Part shown: one piece after another, positions 25,070 through 32,994 of the stretch
How the letters are laid out: every line of letters starts with the position of its first letter
Numbering within the stretch: the stretch's first letter is position 1
Source: Vacuolonema iberomarrocanum LEGE 07170
GTDB lineage: Bacteria; Cyanobacteriota; Cyanobacteriia; Elainellales; Elainellaceae
Direction of reading: 5' to 3'
Assembly: GCA_015207365.1 (NCBI GenBank)
Contig: JADEXA010000003.1
Coordinates: forward strand, 124,001 to 188,000
Length of the DNA stretch: 64,000 nt
Translations under genes and position numbers: made by a program
The notes under the pieces: generated by a model
Databases searched by the model: none
Told to the model about the DNA's origin: nothing
Seen by the model: the letters and a program-made list of their open reading frames with translations, nothing else

Positions 25070-25651
25070 ATCAAAGTAAAAGTACTGCTCACGACTGAGA
25101 CGTTCTCACTTTCAATAAATGGGTCAGGACTTCTCAGCACTAAGTCAAAAGAACCGAAAAACAGGGAAATAACTGACAATCTGAAGATACAGAGCTTCAA
25201 AGTAGTCAAGAAGCTAAAGACACCCAATTTGTTCCTTTTGGATATGAAACCTTCAAACTAAAAGAAGAGCGTGAAATTGATCGTTTCTTTTATGAACTAA
25301 ATCTGTTCAGATGACCCAACTAAGATGACTCAGGTATCCGCAGTTTGAGCCAAAGTCTGTAGAAACTTTAGCGAAACTTTATATACAAATTCATCCTGAT
25401 TCTCAATTTGGTTCTGGAATAGCGAGCAGGTTTTATAGCCGTTCTCAATAGCTAGGGGCGCCTCTTGATCGAGATAGAGTTTAAGGTTAATTTATCTAAG
25501 CATGTTGGAGAACCAACCCAACACATGGACACGGCATTGCCAACTTAACTTCTGTGATAGTCTCTGCTGGAGAGAGTCAAGGCGAGCCAGTTTAGGTCAG
25601 CTATTAATACCATCGATTCCCCATGGCGATCATCAGCCACTGCGTCTGATT
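25070..25651. other. Intergenic region upstream of the lasso operon
   Basis: The 580-bp AT-rich stretch holds no convincing gene. It must contain the promoter of the B1-B2-C-A-K-D-N operon on the minus strand; I could not pick a single -10/-35 pair with confidence. Short frames on both strands lack Shine-Dalgarno sites and recognisable motifs. Confidence 0.5.
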
Positions 25652-25731
25652 CTACTACCAGAATTCGCCACTTCACCCCCAATCAAGCCTATCGGCTATA
25701 GTTGGAGCACTGTGACGAATTCTGGTAGTAG
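25652..25731. repeat. 20-bp inverted repeat with 40-base loop
   Basis: Arms 25652-25671 and 25712-25731 are complementary over 20 bp with one mismatch, centred on a GAATTC-containing arm. The loop has short complementary parts of its own, so the transcript could fold into a multi-stem structure. It directly abuts the TnpB remnant and could be a small mobile palindrome or a structured RNA. Confidence 0.6.
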
Positions 25732-25739
25732 CTCATGAA

Positions 25740-26117
25740 AAACTGAATATCAAAGGGTTGGCACGCACCCGACTGGCAAAATCTATCCTGGATGCTGCAT
25801 GGGGGCAATTCCTGGAGATGGGGGCTTTCAAAGCTGAAAAAGCTGGGAAGCTGACCATTGCAGAGAATCCATCTGGCACCAGCATTGATTGTTCAGACTA
25901 TGGGACAGCTGTACCCAAAACACTGGCAGTATAGAGAGCATCGTTGCCCGTCCTGTGGACTGGTGATGTGCCGCGACCAGAAGGCTGCTAGGAATATCTT
26001 GCATAGGGCTGTGGGTCATCAAGCCCTTAACCTCTCAGGAAATGTCCCAGCAGTAGCGCGAAGTCACTGAGGAAGCCCGCTCCCTACCCGTTAGGGTCGG
26101 AGTCGGGAGAATGTCAC
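25740..26117 (+). mobile_element. IS200/IS605-type element remnant with decayed tnpB
   Basis: Two adjacent frames together give the C-terminal end of a TnpB: first [18 protein letters not shown] up to a stop near 25933, then, in another frame, REHRCPSCGLVMCRDQKAARNIL and the tail SGNVPAVARSH. A frameshift near 25930 breaks it, and the first zinc-ribbon pair reads CSDY, losing a cysteine. After the stop come bases (26070-26117) able to form the imperfect hairpin typical of an IS605 right end. Only about 110 codons survive. An inverted second copy of the right end lies at 41221-41326. Confidence 0.8.
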
Positions 26118-26179
26118 AAAAATGAATTTCGGAATAAACTCTATAAGGTTTGATCGATATTAGCTAAAGGAGGCTTCTG

Positions 26180-27775
26180 ATGGGGCGAAGTACAGAAAAA
26201 GATGGTTTACGAAATCGCTTAGAGTTTATGGCATTAACCAATTTCTCGCCAGTCTGGAGATTTACTCAAAGCGTTCCCTTCCTAGAGGAAAAGGTTAATC
26301 AGTTCCTAATTAATAGTGCGGTTTACAAGGCTCGTGTTAGACCTCATCCATTTAGCTTACTGGGGCTAGAGCCTACAAAACCTACTTATACATCATGGGA
26401 ATCCCTGACTGATCGTACATACACTGGCAGACACTTGCCACCGGCTGAACCTGAATATACTAATTCTTTGCCCGCCATAGAAAGAGTCATAGAGATTTTT
26501 CGACGTTCAGAAGATGAAGCTCGCTTCTCTACCAAATCAACACTGCTCTTCAGTCATTTCGCTCAATGGTTTACAGATGGTTTTCTCCGTACCAATAGAG
26601 ATGATTTTCGTAAAAACACATCTAATCATGAGATCGATCTAAGCCCGCTTTATGGGCTGAACAAAAATATCACAGAAGCACTCCGAGAGAAAGATAAAGG
26701 ACGGTTGAAATGCCAGTTAATTGGAGGAGAAGAGTTCCCTCCATTTTACTTTAATGAAAATGAAGAAATTCGTCCTGAATTTCTTAATAATGAGGGTGAA
26801 ATTATCGTTCCTCTACTTTACGGTGAGGATTTACCTCGTGAGCGTAAACTTAAGCTTTTTGCAATGGGAACAGAACGCGCTAATGTTCAGATTGGATATG
26901 TGATGTTGAACACGCTATTCCTACGTGAACATAATAGGATTTGCGCTATCTTGCACGAAAAAAATCCTGACTGGGATGATGAACGCTTATTTCAAACAGT
27001 CAGGAACACTGTGATTGTAATATTGATTCGGATAGTTGTGGAAGAATATATCAATCATATTGCTCCGTATCATTTCAAATTTCGTGCACAACCACAATCT
27101 TTTTATGATCAGCGATGGTATCGAAACAACTGGATGACCTTAGAGTTCAATCTTTTGTATCGTTGGCACGCATTAGTGACAGATGATGTATTGATTGCAA
27201 ATGAGATGGTGCCTGTTGAAGAAACTTTCTTCAATAATCAACTCCTTATTGATCGAGGATTGGGGCCATTATTTGAGGATGGATCACTACAGAAATCAGG
27301 AGATATTGGATTGTTTAATACACCCAGTATGCTCATTGAGACAGAACGTGCAAGTATCTCGCTATCTCGATTAGCTCGACTACAAAGCTATAACGCATAC
27401 AGAGAGTATTGCAGTTATCCTAAAGTCACTGAATTTAATCAGATTTCTGGTGACCCGAAAGTCCAAGATGCTTTGCGTATACTTTACGATGGTGATATAG
27501 ATAAGGTTGAGCTATACATTGGACTATTTGCTGAAGATGTGCGTCTGAACTCTGCCTTATCTCCTCTCATTGGACGCATGGTAGGAATAGATGCGTTTTC
27601 GCAGGCATTGACCAATCCCCTTCTGTCAGAGCATGTCTTCAATAAGCAAACCTTTGATGAAGGATGGGAGATAATTCACAACACTAGTTCCTTATCAGAT
27701 GTAGTTAATAGGAACGTAATTAATGATAGTCCTTACTTTGTATCTATGACTCAAAAAAATTGGACTAACAACTAG
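26180..27775 (+). CDS. Cyclooxygenase-like haem peroxidase / fatty acid dioxygenase
   Basis: The 531-residue protein belongs to the animal-type haem peroxidase family. The cyclooxygenase core motif reads LYRWH, with Y327 matching the catalytic tyrosine (COX-2 Y385) and H330 the proximal haem ligand (H388). The distal region reads FAQWFTD: Q129 matches COX Q203, but the distal His207 position is Asp133. LFLREHNRI and LNSALSPLIGRM are also family motifs. It probably oxygenates a polyunsaturated fatty acid; loss of the distal histidine argues against normal peroxidase chemistry. The gene is more AT-rich than its neighbours, I see no GCGATCGC in it, and mobile debris flanks it, suggesting transfer. 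AAAGGAGG lies upstream of the start. Confidence 0.85.
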   Translation: MGRSTEKDGLRNRLEFMALTNFSPVWRFTQSVPFLEEKVNQFLINSAVYKARVRPHPFSLLGLEPTKPTYTSWESLTDRTYTGRHLPPAEPEYTNSLPAIERVIEIFRRSEDEARFSTKSTLLFSHFAQWFTDGFLRTNRDDFRKNTSNHEIDLSPLYGLNKNITEALREKDKGRLKCQLIGGEEFPPFYFNENEEIRPEFLNNEGEIIVPLLYGEDLPRERKLKLFAMGTERANVQIGYVMLNTLFLREHNRICAILHEKNPDWDDERLFQTVRNTVIVILIRIVVEEYINHIAPYHFKFRAQPQSFYDQRWYRNNWMTLEFNLLYRWHALVTDDVLIANEMVPVEETFFNNQLLIDRGLGPLFEDGSLQKSGDIGLFNTPSMLIETERASISLSRLARLQSYNAYREYCSYPKVTEFNQISGDPKVQDALRILYDGDIDKVELYIGLFAEDVRLNSALSPLIGRMVGIDAFSQALTNPLLSEHVFNKQTFDEGWEIIHNTSSLSDVVNRNVINDSPYFVSMTQKNWTNN

Positions 27776-27785
27776 TTCCAGTTGA

Positions 27786-27880
27786 TATAGCGGTGTGCAA
27801 CCGCATTAAGCACAGCAACGGTTGTGTGGGGCGCGCCGCGCCCCACACAACCGTACTTAACTAACGCACATAGCGCTATA
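27786..27880. mobile_element. MITE-like palindromic element
   Basis: The 95-bp stretch begins TATAGCG and ends CGCTATA, with imperfect inverted symmetry throughout and a central perfect palindrome: arms 27818-27835 and 27837-27854 are 18-bp exact complements around one base. It is too long for a simple terminator but may end the dioxygenase transcript. TATAGCG-type termini resemble non-autonomous palindromic elements. No open frame is present. Confidence 0.6.
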
Positions 27881-28013
27881 ACCGATAGGGTCACAGTACT
27901 TTTCCAACCCAAAAAAGAGGCACAGACCTGGAATCTCGACAGTACCCAGTCGGGCAGGTTAAAACCTACATGAGGAAAAAATATCTCCTTTCATTCACTA
28001 TGGGTAAACCTTT

Positions 28014-28700
28014 ATGCAATTTCGCCTATTTCGATGCTTGCAACTCCTAGTTCCGCTGTGGCTTCTGCCCGTTGTCCTGCCCGCTACGGTGATCGGGCTA
28101 CCCAACGTCGTATCAGCACAAGGAGAAGCAACTAATCCTAGAACCGAAGCCCTCGCTATATACGAACAAGCCGTTCAGCTCCAGCAGGCGGGGCGCTACC
28201 CAGAAGCCCTTGAGCAGTTTGGCCAAGCCTTGACCCTCTTCCACCAACTAGGAGAACACCAAGCGGAGGGTACCACTCTCAGTAATATTGGATTGATCTA
28301 CGACAGCGTGGGGCAATACCCGCAAGCCCTGGATTACTATGCCGAAGCATTGGCCATCCAACAGGCCATCGGCGATTCCCAAAATGCCAGGATCACCCTC
28401 ACCCACATTGCGGCGGTCTACGAAGTTCAGGGACATTACCAGCAGGCTCTCGCCACGTATACTGAAGCCCTCACCCTCCAACCCAATCTGGAGGGCTCTG
28501 TCGCAAAAACAAAATTAGAGTATGAAATCCCTCTTCCTTATCCATCTCTATGCAGCGATGCCGAAGATTTTGTGGATGAAAGAGATCTGTCCTGTCACAT
28601 TATCCCTATCGACAGTTTGAATCTGTCCTTTGCGGATCATCGCCATCGCTTCATACCCTTTGAGGGTGCGTCGAGCTTTGTGGAAGGAGCCAAAGCCTAA
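28014..28700 (+). pseudogene. TPR-repeat secreted protein, truncated by an IS
   Basis: Native sequence runs from 28014 to about 28492: a signal peptide (residues 1-40, ending near VVSAQGEA) and about three TPR units (AGRYPEALEQFGQALTLF, VGQYPQALDYYAEALAI, QGHYQQALATYTEALTL). At 28493 the frame enters the inverted repeat of the IS6-type element and ends at a stop at 28698 inside it, so the last 68 or so residues are IS-encoded. Intact relatives continue with more TPRs and often a CHAT domain, and that downstream part is absent beyond the IS, pointing to deletion. It could still make a short secreted TPR protein. Confidence 0.8.
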
Positions 28701-29337
28701 ACCGGGTTTGATTAGGCGTTTAATGCGGCGATGATCCTGCTCAATCAGGTTGTTGAGGTCCTGGGTCGGTCGGAGTTCGGCGTCTTCACTCAGAATGTCC
28801 TCTTGTTTTAGTTCATCAACGGCGGGGGGATAGGCGGCATTCTGATCGACATTAATCACCCGTGGTGTCTGAGTATGCTGTGCCGTCAAAACCTTTTTAA
28901 AAAAGCGTTTAGCGGCTTTTGAATCGCGCTTGGCACTGAGCATGAAGTCCAAGGTCTGGCCCCTGGAATCCACCGCTCGATAAAGATACTTCCACGCTCC
29001 TTTAACGTTCACATAGGTTTCATCCACTTTCCACGAATCGTTGGTCGGGCGTAGATGGGGGCGACAGCGTTTGTCTAGTTCTGGCGCATACTGCAGCACC
29101 CATCGGTTAATCGTGCTGTGGTCTACCGATAAGCCGCGCTCTGCCATCATTTCTTCCAAGTCTCGATAACTCAAGGCATAGCGGCAGTACCAACGAACAT
29201 TCAGCAGGATAATTTCGGGTTGAAAGTGCTTCCACTTGAATAGGACAGGATGAGACATGAACTTGGGACGAGCAGTAGATGATATGAGTAGGGTAAGCGT
29301 TTAAGTGTATCATCTCACTGTTTTTGCGACAGAACCC
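28493..29337. mobile_element. IS6-family insertion sequence, apparently complete
   Basis: Terminal inverted repeats are 28493-28510 and 29320-29337 (17 of 18 bp match, outer bases GGG..CTGTCGC). They enclose one intact transposase on the minus strand. The 8 bp on each side are different (AATCTGGA and AAATGGGT), so there is no target duplication. IS6 elements move by replicative transposition and often cause adjacent deletions, which fits the truncated TPR gene. Related tail fragments lie at 35650-35890. Confidence 0.9.
28548..29258 (-). CDS. IS6-family DDE transposase
   Basis: The 236-residue protein has an N-terminal helix-turn-helix (LSYRDLEEMMAERGLSVDHS) and the catalytic DDE core: Asp in WKVDETYVNVKG, Asp in INVDQNAAYP and Glu in LNNLIEQDHRRIKRL. 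The K/R residue seven positions after the Glu is present. Length equals that of IS26-type transposases. No internal stop is visible, so the element may be active. Confidence 0.93.
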   Translation of the reverse strand: MSHPVLFKWKHFQPEIILLNVRWYCRYALSYRDLEEMMAERGLSVDHSTINRWVLQYAPELDKRCRPHLRPTNDSWKVDETYVNVKGAWKYLYRAVDSRGQTLDFMLSAKRDSKAAKRFFKKVLTAQHTQTPRVINVDQNAAYPPAVDELKQEDILSEDAELRPTQDLNNLIEQDHRRIKRLIKPGLGFGSFHKARRTLKGYEAMAMIRKGQIQTVDRDNVTGQISFIHKIFGIAA

Positions 29338-29505
29338 AAATGGGTTCTATAGAAAGTTTCCAGGCAGTCTCTGGCTAGATAAATTCGCAGTTAAGAAAAT
29401 CAGTAATGGTGGATTTGCTAAGATGGCTTTACCTTCTTGAGAAGATCTATCATTAAATGAGTCGCTAGGGTCCCCTTCGTCGTTGTTTCCACCCCTTTAG
29501 AAATC

Positions 29506-31305
29506 ATGACTCAACCCACTTTCACTCAACCTCTCACAGGGGCTCGGAGCATCCTCGCTCCCGTTAAAGGTCGGATCGGAGGGGCGATCGCCCTCGCTTC
29601 TTTCAGCGCTATTACCGGCATTGGTTCTCTGCTAGCGGTTCCCCCAATAGCCGCAGAACTTTTGTCTGAGTCACCTGAACCTGCAGTTATTTGGCGCTGG
29701 CTGGTGATCGCGGTGGTGATGGTGGCGATCGCCTTTAGCACCCGCAGCTTGGCCTTTACCGTCTCTCACCTAGCAGCGTTCAAGCTAGAAGTCATTTTAC
29801 GTACGGCTTTGACCGAGCATTTGGCTCAAGTTCCCCTGGGCTATGTGATTACGACTGGATCTGGGGCCATCAAAAAGCTCGTGCAAGACGATGTTAAGTC
29901 ATTACATGCCTTCGTAGCCGATAGCACCCCCTTGATTGGCCAAGCCTATACGACTCCGGTACTGTCTTTAGTCATCATGATTTTGGCCGACTGGCGGTTA
30001 GGGCTGATCACTCTAGCCGTGCTGCCCATCGGCATGATTTTTATTCAGCTTGCCTTGCGAGACTATGGTGAACAGCGCAAGGCTTACGACCAGGCCAATG
30101 AACAAATCAATGGCGTCATCATTGAATTTGTGCAAGGGATGCAGGTGGTGCGAACCTTTGACGATGGCAGCAGTTCCTTTGCCCGATTCCAGCGATCGCT
30201 TGATAGTTTTACTCAAACCCTGCGAGAGTGGAACGCCAAAACCCAGCTATCCGGTCGCTTAGGCACGCTGCTGTTTGAACCCTTACCAACCCTATTGGTC
30301 GTCTCAGCAGCTGGGGCATGGTTGATGATGCAAGGCAGCTTATCTTTTCCGCGACTGTTGGTCTTTCTCCTGATAGCACCACGACTTTGTGGAGCCTTTA
30401 AACCTATCTTTACTCTGGCTCACTTCATTAACCAATCGAATGCTGGAGCCTTGCGAATCGGTGCCGTTTTAGCCGAGCCCGTACTCCCTCAACCGCAGCA
30501 TCCCCAACAACCCAAAACGGCTGAAATTACGCTGCAAACTGTCACGTTTACTTACGGTGACGGTCGTCCAGCGCTACAAGATATCTCCCTGCACATGCCC
30601 GCTGGCAGCGTGACTGCATTGGTCGGCCCCTCGGGCGCAGGCAAAACCACTCTGGCACGATTGATTCCTCGCTTTTGGGATGTGGATGGCGGTGCGATAG
30701 AAATTGGTGGTGTAGATGTGCGGCAGATGACCTCTGCCACCCTCATGTCTTGGGTTTCGTTTGTTTTTCAAGATACCTTTTTGCTCTACGACACCATCGG
30801 CAACAACATTAAGCTGGGTAGACCCAACGCCACCGATGCAGAGGTTGAGGCCGCTGCTCGTGCAGCTCAAGCCCATGACTTCATTCTTGCCTTGCCCAAT
30901 GGCTACGACACTATTGCCGGAGAACGGGGCACGCGACTGTCAGGGGGGCAACGTCAACGCATCACCATTGCCCGCGCCATTTTGCAAGACAACCCCATCG
31001 TTGTGCTCGATGAAGCTACGGCCTTTGCTGACCCTGAAAATGAGGCATTGATTCAAGATGCGATCGCCTCACTCACCCAAGGCAAAACCCTAATCGTCGT
31101 GGCCCATCGCCTCAGTACCATCATGCATGCCGACCAGATGGCCGTTCTCGACCAAGGGAAATTGGTTGAACTGGGCAAACATGATCAGCTACTTCAGTCC
31201 AATGGCGTATACACCAGGCTTTGGAGTCGTCATCAGCAGGCTCAAAATTGGGAACTCAGTGTTCGTTCGCGTAGCGTATTAGCAGCTAGGACAAACTCAA
31301 TTTAA
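29506..31305 (+). CDS. ABC half-transporter 1 (IrtA/YbtP-like)
   Basis: The 599-residue protein has an N-terminal membrane domain with about six helices and a C-terminal ATPase: Walker A GPSGAGKTT, Q-loop FVFQDTF, signature LSGGQRQR and Walker B IVVLDEATAF. It forms a pair with the half-transporter at 32995; with a methyltransferase between them this matches IrtAB/YbtPQ-type heterodimers, which in pathogens take up or process siderophores and elsewhere move small peptides or lipids. The assignment is by architecture, so substrate and direction are unknown. It is first in a plus-strand group of four genes. Confidence 0.85.
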   Translation: MTQPTFTQPLTGARSILAPVKGRIGGAIALASFSAITGIGSLLAVPPIAAELLSESPEPAVIWRWLVIAVVMVAIAFSTRSLAFTVSHLAAFKLEVILRTALTEHLAQVPLGYVITTGSGAIKKLVQDDVKSLHAFVADSTPLIGQAYTTPVLSLVIMILADWRLGLITLAVLPIGMIFIQLALRDYGEQRKAYDQANEQINGVIIEFVQGMQVVRTFDDGSSSFARFQRSLDSFTQTLREWNAKTQLSGRLGTLLFEPLPTLLVVSAAGAWLMMQGSLSFPRLLVFLLIAPRLCGAFKPIFTLAHFINQSNAGALRIGAVLAEPVLPQPQHPQQPKTAEITLQTVTFTYGDGRPALQDISLHMPAGSVTALVGPSGAGKTTLARLIPRFWDVDGGAIEIGGVDVRQMTSATLMSWVSFVFQDTFLLYDTIGNNIKLGRPNATDAEVEAAARAAQAHDFILALPNGYDTIAGERGTRLSGGQRQRITIARAILQDNPIVVLDEATAFADPENEALIQDAIASLTQGKTLIVVAHRLSTIMHADQMAVLDQGKLVELGKHDQLLQSNGVYTRLWSRHQQAQNWELSVRSRSVLAARTNSI

Positions 31306-31388
31306 GTGATTTATGAGGTTAGAAATGGACACAACCGCACTTAAAACCATTTTTCTCGCAGTCACGAATTACCCCTAACTCAATCACC

Positions 31389-32234
31389 ATGACCAGTACC
31401 CAACGCCAATCGACCGATCAACTCACTGGGGTTGCCGAAACCCTCATGATTACCCTCTATGCGCGAGCTGTCGAAACTCAGCGAGATGACAGCTTATTTC
31501 AAGATCCAAAAGCCGTCGAGATTGCCCAAAGTACTGACTACAACTTTGAAAAGTATGCCAAAGGGTGGTCATCTCAACTGGGTGTTGTCATTCGGGTGAA
31601 AGAATACGATCGCATCGTTAAAAACTTTATTACAACCCATCCCAATGCCATTGTGATTAATCTGGGTTGTGGGTTATGTACCCGATTTATGCGGGTGGAT
31701 AATGGCAGTGTTCGCTGGTATGAGGTTGACTTTCCCGAAGTCATTGAGCTTCGACGTAAGTTTTTTGAAGAGACGGAGCGCTATCAATTTATTGCGCAAT
31801 CTATTTTAGATTTTGCCTGGATTGATCAAATTCAGCAATCGCCCAACCAACCCTGTTTGATTGTGATGGAAGGGGTAGCTCCCTACTTGAGCGAAGCTGA
31901 CAATCGAGCCTTGATGTCGCAAATCCAGCATCATCTGGCACCGGCAGAATTTCTCTTTGATGTGCTCAATAAAAAGTGGGCTAAAAAATCTAAGCAGCAT
32001 GACACCGTTTCTCAAACCAACGCCGAGTTCAAATCAGGCATTGACAGCGGCAAAGAAGTAGAATCCTGGGGTACTGGCATTCAGCTCAAGGATGAAATTT
32101 ACTTTTCCACCCAATTTGCAAACCATCCTCAACGTCTCCCCCTTTTGGCCAGATATCTTTCTTTCATCCTTGTTCCACTATTCAAAAACTCAACTCGAAT
32201 CTTACGTTTCAAAATCACCCAAGATCAGTCATAA
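31389..32234 (+). CDS. Class I SAM-dependent methyltransferase, leucine-carboxyl-methyltransferase-like
   Basis: The 281-residue product contains SAM loop VINLGCGLCTRF, an acidic ribose contact in YEVDFPEVIELR and the YLSEADNR segment typical of the LCM/PPM family, which also includes small-molecule O-methyltransferases in siderophore and polyketide loci. It is 83 bp after the first transporter. Position between two half-transporters suggests it methylates the transported compound, or that the compound carries a methyl ester. All motifs are intact. Confidence 0.85.
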   Translation: MTSTQRQSTDQLTGVAETLMITLYARAVETQRDDSLFQDPKAVEIAQSTDYNFEKYAKGWSSQLGVVIRVKEYDRIVKNFITTHPNAIVINLGCGLCTRFMRVDNGSVRWYEVDFPEVIELRRKFFEETERYQFIAQSILDFAWIDQIQQSPNQPCLIVMEGVAPYLSEADNRALMSQIQHHLAPAEFLFDVLNKKWAKKSKQHDTVSQTNAEFKSGIDSGKEVESWGTGIQLKDEIYFSTQFANHPQRLPLLARYLSFILVPLFKNSTRILRFKITQDQS

Positions 32235-32323
32235 TCGATATCTTTCCAGTGGATACATGCCTATACAGCAGCAGATTTTTGAGACTCGGCATAGCGATCG
32301 CCTGATAGTTAAGGTAGGTCAAC

Positions 32324-32908
32324 ATGGAAATGCGCACGCTCAAGATCATTTTTCTAATTTGCTATGCTTTCGTTTTTATCATCCGTATCTATTACAAGTG
32401 AAAAACTGATCAGAACGTGATCGTAGACGCTCATAAGATTGTTCGAGAAAAAAGATTATGGCTTTTCATGCTTTTTGGCGTGTTAATCTTACCGCTGACC
32501 TATATTCTTACCCCTTGGTGGGCCATTGCAAATTACACCTTACCTATTTAAGCAAACCTGCTAGGAATCTTGATGTTTGTGAGCTCACTTTGGTTGCTAT
32601 GGCGATCGCACCATGACTTAGGTAAAAACTGATCATTAACATTACAAATTCGAGAAGACCAGATGCTAATTACGAATGGTATCTATCAGAAGGTTCGTCA
32701 GCCCATGTACACATCACTTTGGTTGTGGGTAATTGCCCAGGCACTGGTATTGACCAATTGGATTGCGGGGTTATCTGGAATGGTTACGTTTGGGACGTTG
32801 TATTTCACCCGTGTTGGGGCAGAGGAAAGAATGATGCTGAAACAGTTTGGTGAGGAATATCAAGCTTATATGCAGAGGACTAAACGATTGTTGCCCTATA
32901 TTTTGTAG
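32324..32908 (+). pseudogene. Isoprenylcysteine carboxyl methyltransferase-like gene with three in-frame stops
   Basis: One frame runs from the ATG at 32324 to 32908 but is interrupted by TGA at 32399, a TAA near 32549 and a TGA near 32627, with no frameshift. The pieces give membrane segments and the ICMT-type C-terminal motif: HHDLGKN, stop, then SLTLQIREDQMLITNGIY and VRQPMYTSLWLW. In relatives the stop after LGKN corresponds to Trp (LGKNWSL), so TGG became TGA. The intact tail alone (32663-32908, 81 residues) is probably non-functional. It is a decayed membrane methyltransferase from the same transporter/methyltransferase group. Confidence 0.8.
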
Positions 32909-32994
32909 GTTTAGGTTTTAGGTTTAAACCTAGTGTTATGAGATGCGATCGCCCAATTTGCCCCTTCTAATTACCTTATCTTAGGAGATGGCCA

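Noticed and set aside
25046-25261. Plus-strand frame upstream of the lasso operon
   Set aside because: No ribosome site, no motif, overlaps the likely promoter.
32324-32908. Recoded TGA codons (selenocysteine or pyrrolysine-like)
   Set aside because: One stop is TAA, the affected site is a Trp position, and no recoding hairpin is evident.
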